The notes under the pieces: generated by a model
Told to the model about the DNA's origin: nothing
What the model saw: the letters and a program-made list of their open reading frames with translations, nothing else
Database searches by the model: none
DNA from: Paenibacillus xylaniclasticus
GTDB lineage: Bacteria; Bacillota; Bacilli; Paenibacillales; Paenibacillaceae
DNA: 64,000 bases
NCBI RefSeq assembly: GCF_004001065.1
Contig: NZ_BIML01000001.1
Coordinates: 282,513-346,512 of the forward strand
Reading direction: 5' to 3'
Translations under genes and position numbers: made by a program
Shown here: in pieces, positions 43,151 through 51,488 of the stretch
How the letters are laid out: each line of letters starts with the position of its first letter
Numbering within the stretch: the stretch's first letter is position 1

Positions 43151-43206
43151 AGGCGATACAGTTCTCATCCCTTCTTCATTGGGGTGACTTGTATCGCCTA
43201 TTTTTT
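43151..43206. terminator. Bidirectional terminator between lysis genes and the SASP gene
   Basis: AGGCGATACA (43151-43160) and TGTATCGCCT (43190-43199), 10 bp, followed on the plus strand by TTTTTT. It lies between the plus-strand lysis genes and the minus-strand SASP gene. On the minus strand it lacks a strong U-run. Confidence 0.85.
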
Positions 43207-43207
43207 C

Positions 43208-43426
43208 CTAAAAACGTCTTCTTCCGTCTAAAGTTTGCTCTGCAATCTCCACTAATCTCTTCGTAATATTTCCACCAATTGTACCAGCGTCCCTTGTCAC
43301 TAAATTTCCATTATATCCATCAGGGGTAAACGCAATTCCATGTTCTTGTGCAATCTCTACTTTCATTCTATTCAATGCTGCTCTTGCATGAGGAACAACT
43401 AATTGATTGTTTCGATTACGAGTCAT
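43208..43426 (-). CDS. Alpha/beta-type small acid-soluble spore protein
   Basis: 72 aa with the full SASP pattern: ARAALNRMKVEIAQEHGI, then GYNGNLVTRDAGTIGGNIT and KRLVEIAEQ. The first part carries the germination-protease site (E-IA). These proteins coat DNA in the forespore, protecting it from UV. SPbeta also encodes one (SspC). A GGAGTG ribosome site lies 8 nt upstream. A GTATA element 18 nt from CAAGTTA (weak) could be a sigma-G promoter. In a prophage that sits in a sporulation gene, it would help the spore-borne genome survive. Confidence 0.95.
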   Translation of the reverse strand: MTRNRNNQLVVPHARAALNRMKVEIAQEHGIAFTPDGYNGNLVTRDAGTIGGNITKRLVEIAEQTLDGRRRF

Positions 43427-43526
43427 CTTATGTACACTCCTCTTATGTGAAATTACAATAATAACTTGTGGATTGTGTTGGATATTTATACAGTGGTTTC
43501 AGAACAATAAACGATTTATAACGTGC

Positions 43527-43553
43527 TACAATAGTATATCATCTTTGATATAC
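43527..43553 (+). promoter_or_regulatory. Extended -10 promoter and dyad before the DNA ligase
   Basis: TGC-TACAAT (43524-43532) is an extended -10 without a good -35. Immediately downstream is GTATATCA-TCTT-TGATATAC (43534-43553), a perfect 8-bp dyad that ends at the GGAGGTG ribosome site. It fits a repressor operator overlapping the transcription start. Confidence 0.6.
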
Positions 43554-43568
43554 GGAGGTGCAGTGATT

Positions 43569-44417
43569 GTGTTTGTTGAGCCTATGCTCCTTGAAAAAGT
43601 TGATAAACCTTTCGATGACGAACGATATGTATTTGAACCAAAGATTGATGGACATCGTTTGTTACTTTCTTTAAATAAAGGCAAAGTGACTCTTTATACG
43701 AGACATAATAATGATGTCACGAGACAATATCCTGAGCTACATAACGTCCCTACAAGCGAGGATTGTGACGTTATACTGGATGGTGAAGTTGCTCGTTTAG
43801 ATGAGAATGGTTGGATCGACTTTGAATTGATTATGGAGAGGTTTAAAACATCTAAATCAACAAAGATACGTAAGTATTCCAAAACCAAGCCAGCACACTA
43901 TTACGTATTCGATATCTTGTTTTATAACGGCGAGGATATGCGTTCTAAGCCATTGTGGGAGCGTAAATTGCTGCTAAAGAGGATACTACAACCTAATGCA
44001 TTCTACAGTCTAATGCTGAGTATTGAGACCAATGGTAAAGCGCTGTTTGATCTCATGAAGCAACGTAATCTAGAGGGCATTGTAGCGAAGAAACGAAACT
44101 CTAAGTATGCAGGTAAACGAAGTTCTGACTGGTTAAAGATCATCAACTACACCTACGTCAATGTTGAGTTGACAGGTTATCGCAAGAATCAGTTTGGATG
44201 GCTTGCTCAATATCAAGGTAAACCAGTCGGCGTAATTGAATTAACCGTTCCTTCTGTTGCTCGTAAAGCGTTTTTTGGGATTGCTCAACAAATTAAGTGT
44301 GCCGAAGATCGAGACTTTGTATACATTCAACCCCATCTAAAAGCACAGGTACGAACCCGAAATTGGACTAAAAATGGCATGTTGCGAACGCCTGAATTTG
44401 TTGATTTTATTGTTTAA
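43569..44417 (+). CDS. ATP-dependent DNA ligase
   Basis: 282 aa from GTG 43569 (GGAGGTG upstream; GTG 43563 is possible). Motif I is PKIDGH with adenylated Lys at K25, followed by RHNNDVTRQYPEL (motif Ia-type), ILDGEVA (motif III), YVFDILFYNGED, LEGIVAKKRNSKYAG (motif IV) and DWLKI (motif V). The C-terminal about 80 residues form an OB fold. It seals nicks during phage replication or repair; SPbeta also encodes an ATP-dependent ligase. It is divergent from the SASP gene and probably controlled by the dyad between them. Confidence 0.92.
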   Translation: MFVEPMLLEKVDKPFDDERYVFEPKIDGHRLLLSLNKGKVTLYTRHNNDVTRQYPELHNVPTSEDCDVILDGEVARLDENGWIDFELIMERFKTSKSTKIRKYSKTKPAHYYVFDILFYNGEDMRSKPLWERKLLLKRILQPNAFYSLMLSIETNGKALFDLMKQRNLEGIVAKKRNSKYAGKRSSDWLKIINYTYVNVELTGYRKNQFGWLAQYQGKPVGVIELTVPSVARKAFFGIAQQIKCAEDRDFVYIQPHLKAQVRTRNWTKNGMLRTPEFVDFIV

Positions 44418-44468
44418 GCGAGGAAAAATGTCATCCTAATAAAATAAACAAATTCCTATAAGATTAGT

Positions 44469-44559
44469 AAGCATACCTCCCTCAAGTTAATTTCTTGAAA
44501 TATCTATTGTCGTCCTAACTCGACAGTTTTCAGAAAATCGTCTTGAGGGAGGTGTGCTT
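44469..44559. repeat. 18-bp inverted repeat between convergent genes
   Basis: AAGCATACCTCCCTCAAG (44469-44486) and CTTGAGGGAGGTGTGCTT (44542-44559) pair over 18 bp with one mismatch; the 55-nt interior contains TGTCG/CGACA. The plus strand then has TTTT. It probably serves as a bidirectional terminator between the ligase and the minus-strand zinc-ribbon gene, although its size is unusual. Confidence 0.65.
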
Positions 44560-44952
44560 TTAAACTTTATCAGTCCAATAGCTCCAATGACTCGGTTCAA
44601 TCAATGTACTCGTCCCATCCTTATACTTTATGTGTATCGTCTGCTGCTTAGGACTAACGCTAATTTTCTCCACTCGATCAACCAACGTCTCCACGGGTGC
44701 AGGAATCCACTCTACAGGCTTTCTTGAACTGTCGCCTATAACGACCCCTGTTTTAATCAATGTAATGTCATAGTGACGCTGTAGGAGGTCTAGGAGCATG
44801 TCCTGATCTACCTTCCATCGCTCCGAGCAGAACTCTTTCCCGTAATTTGAGTAACCTGAGCAAATGTAGACGATACGTTCTCTTCGCTCCTTTAAGCCCT
44901 TGTAGTTCTTACCGCAATCAGCACATTTAATTCGTCTTGAAAAGTAATACAT
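44560..44952 (-). CDS. Serine-recombinase zinc-ribbon protein without catalytic domain
   Basis: 130 aa from ATG 44952; ATC 44958 has better spacing (6 nt) from AGGTGA. It matches the recombinase zinc beta-ribbon that follows the catalytic and recombinase domains in large serine integrases: FSRRIKCADCGKNYKG, YICSGYSNYGKEFCSERW (four Cys), followed by the C-terminal strand pattern ISVSPKQQTIHIKYKDGT. The catalytic Ser domain is absent. It lies in the same frame as the upstream HTH gene, separated by one TGA. It could be an accessory or directionality factor, or a remnant. Confidence 0.7.
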   Translation of the reverse strand: MYYFSRRIKCADCGKNYKGLKERRERIVYICSGYSNYGKEFCSERWKVDQDMLLDLLQRHYDITLIKTGVVIGDSSRKPVEWIPAPVETLVDRVEKISVSPKQQTIHIKYKDGTSTLIEPSHWSYWTDKV

Positions 44953-44964
44953 AAGGATTTGTTG

Positions 44965-45306
44965 TCACCTATTCTTTTGATAATCAATAACCCTGTATCC
45001 ATTTTCTTTTAAGGCTTGTCTCACCATCTGAGGGGTATACCCAAAGTCTTTATACATTTGAGATAATGACATCTTTTGATTATAGTGCTTGTCCAATAAG
45101 TCTGGAAGTACCTTTTTACGATTTAGTTTGGCGCGTTCTGAGGTTGTTATTTTCCTGAGTTCTAAGTCATTAAACAAGTTCTTTAGCGTCCACCAGTTCG
45201 CATTGATTGATTTGGCGATCTGCTCAAAGGACATCAGTTCGTCATAATAAAGATGCTTTATTTCGTCTATCCTGCCCAAGATGCTTGAGTCGTATTTTTC
45301 ACTCAA
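44965..45306 (-). CDS. Tandem HTH protein at the prophage end
   Basis: 113 aa from TTG 45306, with no good ribosome site. Two helix-turn-helix-like segments: MSFEQIAKSINANWWTLKN and MSLSQMYKDFGYTPQMVRQA. The frame is open further upstream through the prophage junction into spoVK, reading VCDPITFNQEKPNAIKPLSE before the TTG. So its real 5' end may lie across the attachment site, and would change when the prophage excises. The stop is a TGA directly followed in frame by the zinc-ribbon gene. Probably a DNA-binding partner of the recombination system. Confidence 0.6.
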   Translation of the reverse strand: MSEKYDSSILGRIDEIKHLYYDELMSFEQIAKSINANWWTLKNLFNDLELRKITTSERAKLNRKKVLPDLLDKHYNQKMSLSQMYKDFGYTPQMVRQALKENGYRVIDYQKNR

Positions 45307-45365
45307 TGGCTTGATGGCATTGGGTTTCTCTTGGTTAAAGGTTATCGGATCACATACATAAAAAG

Positions 45366-45380
45366 TTAAACCATTGCCTT
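45366..45380. other. Prophage-chromosome junction (attachment site region) in spoVK
   Basis: Here spoVK coding sequence (minus strand, D-T-L-V-K-A-M) stops being SpoVK-like; the normal E-D follow-on is replaced by V and stop. To the left the DNA is AT-rich phage sequence. The core is therefore near 45366-45380 (around AAGGCAATGG on the minus strand). The exact core cannot be set without the other prophage end. Confidence 0.75.
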
Positions 45381-45947
45381 CACAAGTGTATCGATTGCTT
45401 CCTTGCCGAAATCTTTCTCTCCACCTCGCGCCAAACTATATGCCTCATCAACGAACAGTACGCCGCCTGATGCCTTGCGCACAAGCTCCCGCGTCTTCTG
45501 TGCGGTGTGGCCGATATACTCACCGACTAGATCCGCACGTTCTACCTCGATCAAATGGCCCTTCGACAATACCCCCATCTTCTGCAGCAGCTTCGCAACA
45601 ATTCTGGCAATTGTCGTTTTCCCTGTACCGGGATTACCCTTAAAAATCATATGATACACATGCGCGCCGCTGTTCAAGCCTGCTTGCGACCGCATTTGGG
45701 CGACCTGAAGCATAGCGTATATTTCGTACACAAGTGACTTTACATGATCTAGTCCGATCATTACATCCAGCTCGCGCTGAATATCGGCGTAATGATCGCC
45801 TGTCGGCAGCGGCTTAACGGCCGAAAGCGGCTCGTTATCCGTAATTGACGCGACAGCGCCACTGCTTTCTTGACTGCGAAGAACCACATTAATTTGGCGG
45901 GATGGCCGAGTGCCGCTCTTCGCCCCTGACGCGATTTGATTGTTCAT
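45366..45947 (-). pseudogene. spoVK: 5' part of spoVK (AAA+ sporulation ATPase), interrupted by the prophage
   Basis: 193 codons from ATG 45947 (GGTGAT 7 nt upstream), compared with about 320 in complete SpoVK. Walker A GNPGTGKT is at 104-111, Walker B in [12 protein letters not shown], and the segment [16 protein letters not shown] ends at the junction. Sensor and C-terminal lid regions are missing and should lie at the other prophage end. SpoVK acts in mother-cell spore maturation. As integrated, the protein would be non-functional; precise excision would restore the frame. An upstream ATG at 46124 overlaps the preceding gene and is not needed. Confidence 0.9.
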
Positions 45948-46104
45948 CCGCTCGATCACCTGTCCCTTCAATCCCGTCGCTGCTAACGGCGCCATGACGC
46001 TGACAGTCGCCCGGCTGCCGCCGCTATAACAAGCATATTCGAGTATGCAGGCAAACAGTATGATTTTCATCGAGGGAAAGCGGCAGACTGTCGTAAAGCA
46101 AACT

Positions 46105-46806
46105 CTAAGGATTGAAATAAGCAATTTCCGGTAGATCGAGCACGAAGCCTAGCCGCATCGTAACGGCATCAAGCTTCCATTTCGTATACGCGAGCACTTC
46201 TCGTGTCTCGTTATATACCGGCTTCAGCACGTTCGATCTGAAGGGTGCCATGATAAGATTATCAATGCCGACATATTGAGCAATTTCTTTCGAGCGTGGC
46301 GAATGATAGTCGTGTGTAACAATAATGATCGACTTCATATGCTCTCGCTCAATGATTTCCTTACTGAATAACATATTTTCATACGTGCTCGTCGCATTCG
46401 GCTCCAGCAGCAGCTTGTCAGATGGAACGCCTAAGGACATCAAATAACGGCGCATCCCCTCCGCCTCGGTCAGCTTCGATCCGTTATGATCAAGGCCTCC
46501 TGTTAATATAAGCTTCTCCGCTTTTCCTTCCTTATACAACGAATAAGCGTGGTCCAGCCGTTCCTTCAGTCCAGGGCTTGGCCGATCGTTCCAGAGCGCT
46601 GCGCCAAGTACTATAATCGCATCAGCCTTATGTATCGTCTTCGGAATCGTGACGCTGTTAATCATCCACAAAACATAACCGCACCACAGTATGCCTAGTA
46701 CGACTATGGCAACGACAACCCTTAATAATAGGAGCAGCGGCCTTCGCTTACGCTTTCTTCGCAGCCCGCTGCTCATCTTCGTCGATTTCGATATGACGCG
46801 TTTCAC
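46105..46806 (-). CDS. YdcF/SanA-type DUF218 membrane protein
   Basis: 233 aa. A basic N-terminus (LRRKRKRRP) and one transmembrane segment ([18 protein letters not shown]) are followed by the DUF218 fold: [32 protein letters not shown]-type helix ([11 protein letters not shown]), [11 protein letters not shown] and [13 protein letters not shown]. Relatives (ElyC, SanA, YdcF) are linked to envelope polysaccharide or peptidoglycan homeostasis. The start overlaps the end of the DUF402 gene by 4 nt. Confidence 0.85.
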   Translation of the reverse strand: MKRVISKSTKMSSGLRRKRKRRPLLLLLRVVVAIVVLGILWCGYVLWMINSVTIPKTIHKADAIIVLGAALWNDRPSPGLKERLDHAYSLYKEGKAEKLILTGGLDHNGSKLTEAEGMRRYLMSLGVPSDKLLLEPNATSTYENMLFSKEIIEREHMKSIIIVTHDYHSPRSKEIAQYVGIDNLIMAPFRSNVLKPVYNETREVLAYTKWKLDAVTMRLGFVLDLPEIAYFNP

Positions 46807-47360
46807 GATTCGCTCAGTTCTCCTGCCCGCTCGGACAACGTTTTCCGATGTTTCAAGCTTAGGGTAAAATAGCGAAAGCGGCCATTGCGAATAGCCGACA
46901 GTAAGCGCCCTGCCGTCTTTCTCGCCATCGCTGCATCCTTCGAGGTCACTTCCCCTTGGCGTAGCGCATCCTCCAGTTCATCTTCATCGAGCAGGAACAC
47001 TTCGCCGGTCGGAAGCACAACGATATCCAGGTACAGATCATCGAACCAAGGCACATGCTGATCGGTCATTCCCTGCGTCTTGCATACGTCAATATACCAT
47101 TGCACGACGCGTCCCTTATCATCGAACATCGTCGTCACAACAAAATGCTCACCGCGAGGGAAATGCTGCATCCACAAATAGCCTCGGTCCGCAAGACAAA
47201 GACGCCGTCCATTATATTCCTTCCAAAGCGGCTCGCGTAAGTCGTGAATCCGATAAAAGGTGACAAGTCCTCTAAACTCATCTCCATCCATAGTAAGACA
47301 CATATAGCTCTTACGCAGTATGCGCCGCCAATTTGCCCGGTCCGAAAATTTTCGTTTCAT
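46803..47360 (-). CDS. DUF402 family protein (nucleoside di/triphosphate phosphatase-like)
   Basis: 185 aa with the DUF402 pattern: WYIDVCKTQGMTDQHVPWFD, DLYLDIVVLPTGEVFLLDED and ELEDAL. Family members (Ntdp-type) hydrolyse nucleoside di- and triphosphates with a metal bound by the acidic motif. Not essential to its neighbours, but it forms a coupled pair with the YdcF-type gene. Confidence 0.85.
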   Translation of the reverse strand: MKRKFSDRANWRRILRKSYMCLTMDGDEFRGLVTFYRIHDLREPLWKEYNGRRLCLADRGYLWMQHFPRGEHFVVTTMFDDKGRVVQWYIDVCKTQGMTDQHVPWFDDLYLDIVVLPTGEVFLLDEDELEDALRQGEVTSKDAAMARKTAGRLLSAIRNGRFRYFTLSLKHRKTLSERAGELSES

Positions 47361-47615
47361 GCGGAACGTACCTTTCCGTTAAGATGCGAAAAAAGCCGCC
47401 GTCCAAGCAGCCGGCCTCTCCATCATACGTATAACTTCCAACCTTTTTCCTTTTAAAAAAAGCTTACCACATCTTAGGATGCAAAGCCACCGAGCGAACA
47501 AAATAAACCAAGCCCTATTGTTCGACACTAGGCCTTCGCCGTGACGATATCTATAAGCAAAAGGACGATCCATCGGTCAGTATTCACTGACTTTCTGAAC
47601 CGCCCCTTGCTTCGT
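47361..47615. other. Intergenic region between DUF402 and the cyclophilin gene
   Basis: 255 nt. It holds a GTCAG/CTGAC hairpin (about 47577-47592) just past the cyclophilin stop and a GC-rich stretch followed by six T (minus strand, about 47390) ahead of DUF402. No gene is supported; a 64-codon minus ORF at 47379-47573 has no ribosome site. Confidence 0.4.
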
Positions 47616-48329
47616 TCACTTCTCGATAATATCGATTGAATCGATCGTAACCTTCTCCAACGGCTTAGACATATTCCCGTCTGCGCCAGGTCCGACAGGC
47701 GTCTTGGCAATCGCCATAACGGAATCCATTCCGTCGGTTACCTGACCAAAGATCGTGTAGTTCGGTTGGCTGTTCAGATTAGAGCATACATCTCCTGTAC
47801 ATATGAAGAACTGGCTGCCGCCCGAATCCGGCATGCCGGTGTTAGCCATTGCAACCGTGCCAATGTCGTACTTATGGTCCGAGCCAAGCTCGTCCGGTAT
47901 ATTATACCCCGGCCCGCCAGTTCCAGTGCCTGTTGGATCACCAGTTTGAATCATAAACGTTTCAATGATCCGGTGAAATGTTATGTCATTGTAAAACTTG
48001 TTCTTCGCCAAAAATACAAAGCTGTTAACCGTTGTCGGAGCATCTTCAGCGAACAACTGAACCGTGAACTCACCTTTGCTCGTATGGAAGACAGCCGAAT
48101 ATTGTTTGCTCGGATCGATCGACATCTCCGGCATCTTATCCCATTGCTTCTTCCCAGTTTCCTCTGAGCCCGAACCTTGCTGCAAGTCATCTGCCTGCTC
48201 GGCGTTCATCGTCTGACTCGACTTCGGCTCTTTCTCTTTGCTGCCGCAGCCTGCTGCTGCAAGTACCAGCAGCAGGAGCGACAGCATAAGAACGCTGTAA
48301 CGAATCCTCTTACGCTTGTGAATCATCAT
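47616..48329 (-). CDS. Peptidyl-prolyl isomerase lipoprotein (cyclophilin type)
   Basis: 237 aa from ATG 48329 (GAGGA 8 nt upstream). Lipoprotein signal (VLMLSLLLLVLAAAGCG, lipobox AAGC), a Gln/Ser/Glu linker, then a cyclophilin domain: FTVQLFAEDAPTTVNSFVFL, FHRIIETFMIQTGDPTGTGT, MANTGMPDSGGSQFFI. It catalyses cis-trans proline isomerisation and should fold exported proteins at the outer face of the membrane. Confidence 0.93.
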   Translation of the reverse strand: MMIHKRKRIRYSVLMLSLLLLVLAAAGCGSKEKEPKSSQTMNAEQADDLQQGSGSEETGKKQWDKMPEMSIDPSKQYSAVFHTSKGEFTVQLFAEDAPTTVNSFVFLAKNKFYNDITFHRIIETFMIQTGDPTGTGTGGPGYNIPDELGSDHKYDIGTVAMANTGMPDSGGSQFFICTGDVCSNLNSQPNYTIFGQVTDGMDSVMAIAKTPVGPGADGNMSKPLEKVTIDSIDIIEK

Positions 48330-48399
48330 TCGAAGTTCCTCGCTTCTCCTCAAAATTCAACCTAGCGGTCAAGCAAGCGAACAACGGGCAAAATGATAC

Positions 48400-51093
48400 T
48401 TATGGCGACGGTACGACTACGTCCGGTATGATCGGCTCTGTTCCCGATTCTGACGAATTGTTAGTAACAGGTGTCTGAGAGTCGTTCGTTTCTAATCCTC
48501 CGCTTCCAGATCCATCTGGGTTGCTGTTATCGGGAATTGTCCCTCCAGGTACAGTATCGCCAGGCGCTGTGCCTTCTCCCTGCTCAGTGCCGTTGTTGTT
48601 ACTAGTGCTGTCACCGTTTCCGACACCGTTGCCGTTGTCATTTCCGTTATTGCCGCCGTTGTTATTCTTTCCATTGCCACTACCTTTGCCATTGCCATTT
48701 CCTTTACCCTTCCCATTGTCCGGAGTAGCTTCTCCTTCTTCAGGAGTCGTCGCCTCGTCGCCCGGAATAATGATGTCCGGCGTTGCAGGCTCACCTGTCG
48801 GAGGCTCCTTCTCAAGCTCTTCAGGGGGTACATTAAGCGCAACTGCAGCAGAAGGCGTGCTTTCTAGATCCGCCTCAGCATTATAAGCCGTAACATAATA
48901 TTGATACGACAGACCAGGCGCGACACTCATGTCCTCAGCAGTAGTAGTGCCAGCTGCTGTATCAATCAGACGGCTGAAATTCGCTTCGTTCGTCTCCTTA
49001 CGGTACAGTCGATAAGTGATACCCTCGCCTTTAACTGGCTTCCAGCTCAACTTTGCAGTATACGAATCAGCATCATATTCGACATGCAAACCTGTTACTT
49101 GTTCGGGTACTTCTACATTCTTCTCCGGCTCTGATTCTTCCCGTACCGGTGCCTTATTGAAGCTTCCACGCGGCACATTCTTCATCGCTTCGGACATCAC
49201 TTTACCGAACATCGCTGCTGCTTGACCGCTGCTTTTCTGCAGCAGATGCTGTTTGTCGGTTTTATCGTAACCCATCCATACAGCCGCTGTCCATTCTGGT
49301 GTGTACCCAACGAACCAAACATCTCGATTCGCGCTCGATTTCAAATCTTTAAATCCATGCTGCGTCGTGCCTGTCTTGCCTGCAACCGGGCGATCAAGCT
49401 TCGCTTTCGTGCCGGTACCGCCCGGCTCAGTGACCCCAAGCATAATCTCTGTCAAGCCAGCGGCCGTCGATTGCTTAATCAACTGCTTCGCTCTTGGCGC
49501 GTGGTACGTATACACCGGATCATCGTTCCGATTATCGATGCTCTTCACCGTATGAGGGTCGACGCTCTTGCCATCGTTAGCGAATACACTGTAAGCTGTC
49601 GCCATCTGGAGCGGAGAGACACCATTCGTTAACCCGCCAAGCGCGATGGCCAAGTTGCGGTCCTCCGGACTCAATTCGAAGCCAAGCTTCTTCGCAAACT
49701 CAAGCCCTTTGTCGACGCCGATCTGGTCGAGCAGCCATACAGCTGGCAGGTTGCGGGATTCTTTAATCGCTTGCTTCATGCTGATCGCACCAACATATTT
49801 GACACTATTGGAGTCAGATGGACAGTAGTCGCCGAAGCATTGTTTATCGTCCCTCAGAGTCGAGTCTGGCGTAAATTTCCCGGTCTCAAGCGCAGGTCCG
49901 TATGCAGCAATCGGCTTGAACGAGGAACCTGGCTGTCTTGACTTCGTCACCCGGTTCCACGTCTTCTTCTTATAATCACGCCCACCTGCGATAGCTTGAA
50001 TTTCACCATTGCGATGATCAATGATAATCATAGAACCCTGTACTTTTATATCGTCAGGACTTTGCTCAAAGTTTGCATCATCGGCGAATTGTTTCTCTAC
50101 TGCATTCTGAGCGACCGGATTCAACGTCGTATAAATTTTGTAACCACCGATCCGGAGCTCCTCTTCACTAATGCCGCTCTTTTCAACCGCTTCATCCACA
50201 ACAAAATCGACGAACGCTGGATAAAGCTGTGGATTCACCTTATCGTTGGACATTTCCGGTTTATATTCCGCTTCAACCGCTTCATTCCGCTGTTCAGCAG
50301 TTATGTAGCCTTGATCATACATCAGCTTCAGCACGACTTCACGCCGAGTTTGCGAAGCTTCTGGGTCATTAATCGGATTATACCGGTTCGGCGCCTTCGG
50401 CATGCCCGCGAGCGTCGCCATCTGCCACAGCTCCAAATCCTTCGGCTCTTTGCCGAAGTAGTACTCTGAAGCCTGTTTAATGCCGTATACACCTTTACCG
50501 AAGTAAATCCGGTTCAGGTACATCTCCAGAATCTCATCCTTCGTCTTGTTGTTCTCAAGCGCAATCGCAATCGAGGCTTCCGTAGCTTTACGGAAGAATG
50601 TCTTGTCAGCCGTTAAGAATATATTCTTCGCCAGCTGCTGCGTAATCGTACTTCCGCCTTCTACTTTACTCCTTGCGATAATATCTTTCACCGCTGCACG
50701 TCCAAGTGAAAAGTAGTCGATACCCGAGTGTTGATAGAAGCGCTGGTCCTCTGTCGCAATAAACGCTTGACGCAGCAGCTCTGGGATCTCGTCTAGGCTA
50801 ACATTCTCACGTGCATCGTTCGCATTATACAATGAAGCGATTTCGTTACCATTGATATCGTACACATGCGATGCTTCCGGAAGGATCAGCTTATCCTGAT
50901 TGGCTGTCAATATTCTCTCACCGTTCAGAATGATAAACAGATATCCGATTATGCCGCATATAACTGCAAGTGCTGCTGAGAAAAACAAAAAAATAAACAT
51001 TCTCTTAAACGAGAAGCGCTTTTTCTTGCCCTGCTTTTTCGTAGATTTTTTGGTTGTCGGCTTCACGTTTCTACTTCGTGGTTGCTCTGTCAT
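48400..51093 (-). CDS. Class A penicillin-binding protein with fibronectin III domain
   Basis: 897 aa. Lys-rich cytoplasmic N-terminus, one transmembrane helix (about 31-55), glycosyltransferase motifs (ATEDQRFYQHSGIDYFSL; EGGSTITQQLAKN), transpeptidase motifs SSFK (SxxK), SSANRD-type region and KTGTT (KTG). A fibronectin type III-like module follows (QVTGLHVEYDADSYTAKLSW), then a long Gly/Asn/Lys low-complexity tail. It polymerises and cross-links peptidoglycan. The N/G tail (plus coordinates about 48,500-48,750) is the source of the repetitive DNA seen there. Confidence 0.93.
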   Translation of the reverse strand: MTEQPRSRNVKPTTKKSTKKQGKKKRFSFKRMFIFLFFSAALAVICGIIGYLFIILNGERILTANQDKLILPEASHVYDINGNEIASLYNANDARENVSLDEIPELLRQAFIATEDQRFYQHSGIDYFSLGRAAVKDIIARSKVEGGSTITQQLAKNIFLTADKTFFRKATEASIAIALENNKTKDEILEMYLNRIYFGKGVYGIKQASEYYFGKEPKDLELWQMATLAGMPKAPNRYNPINDPEASQTRREVVLKLMYDQGYITAEQRNEAVEAEYKPEMSNDKVNPQLYPAFVDFVVDEAVEKSGISEEELRIGGYKIYTTLNPVAQNAVEKQFADDANFEQSPDDIKVQGSMIIIDHRNGEIQAIAGGRDYKKKTWNRVTKSRQPGSSFKPIAAYGPALETGKFTPDSTLRDDKQCFGDYCPSDSNSVKYVGAISMKQAIKESRNLPAVWLLDQIGVDKGLEFAKKLGFELSPEDRNLAIALGGLTNGVSPLQMATAYSVFANDGKSVDPHTVKSIDNRNDDPVYTYHAPRAKQLIKQSTAAGLTEIMLGVTEPGGTGTKAKLDRPVAGKTGTTQHGFKDLKSSANRDVWFVGYTPEWTAAVWMGYDKTDKQHLLQKSSGQAAAMFGKVMSEAMKNVPRGSFNKAPVREESEPEKNVEVPEQVTGLHVEYDADSYTAKLSWKPVKGEGITYRLYRKETNEANFSRLIDTAAGTTTAEDMSVAPGLSYQYYVTAYNAEADLESTPSAAVALNVPPEELEKEPPTGEPATPDIIIPGDEATTPEEGEATPDNGKGKGNGNGKGSGNGKNNNGGNNGNDNGNGVGNGDSTSNNNGTEQGEGTAPGDTVPGGTIPDNSNPDGSGSGGLETNDSQTPVTNNSSESGTEPIIPDVVVPSP

Positions 51094-51148
51094 GATGAAG
51101 ACTCCCTCCTGTTCGATCTGTCTCTATGTCTATCTTACCCGCGAATGA

Positions 51149-51178
51149 AAAGAACAACCCACTCTGAGAGCGGGTTGT
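51149..51178 (-). terminator. Terminator after hfq
   Basis: On the minus strand ACAACCC and GGGTTGT (51172-51178/51154-51160) with inner pairing, followed by TCTTTTC. Confidence 0.6.
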
Positions 51179-51248
51179 CGCAGTTATCCGCTATTCAAAT
51201 AGACGAACCGGGTCGGCCGAAGGTTTCAATCGTAAACTTCTGCACGTA

Positions 51249-51488
51249 TTAGTGGTCGTTCGAATGATCCTGCATTAACGATACGTTACGCTGTGGCGTA
51301 AATGTCGAGATGGCATGCTTATATACCATTTGCTGCCTTCCTTCACTGTCGATGACGATCGTGAAATTATCGAATGCTTTAATGACGCCTCGAATTTGAA
51401 AGCCATTGGTCAAGTAGACTGTAACCGGGACGCTGTCTTTACGCAGCTGGTTCAAAAACGTATCCTGAATGTTAATGGTTTTGTTCAT
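51249..51488 (-). CDS. hfq: RNA chaperone Hfq
   Basis: 79 aa with Sm1 ([33 protein letters not shown]) and Sm2 ([11 protein letters not shown], the Y-KHA RNA-binding motif). It forms a hexameric ring that binds small RNAs. The start overlaps the miaA stop in ATGA, the widely conserved miaA-hfq arrangement. Confidence 0.97.
   Translation of the reverse strand: MNKTINIQDTFLNQLRKDSVPVTVYLTNGFQIRGVIKAFDNFTIVIDSEGRQQMVYKHAISTFTPQRNVSLMQDHSNDH

Noticed and set aside
45366..46124. SpoVK start at ATG 46124
   Set aside because: It would overlap the YdcF-type gene and add a non-family N-terminus; ATG 45947 has a ribosome site and gives the usual distance to Walker A.
47379..47573. 64-codon minus-strand ORF in the intergenic gap
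   Set aside because: No ribosome site, unlikely composition and covers hairpin sequence.
48490..48760. Repetitive GC-rich tract that could look like a CRISPR or minisatellite
   Set aside because: It codes for the Gly/Asn/Lys low-complexity tail of the PBP; the units are irregular codon repeats.
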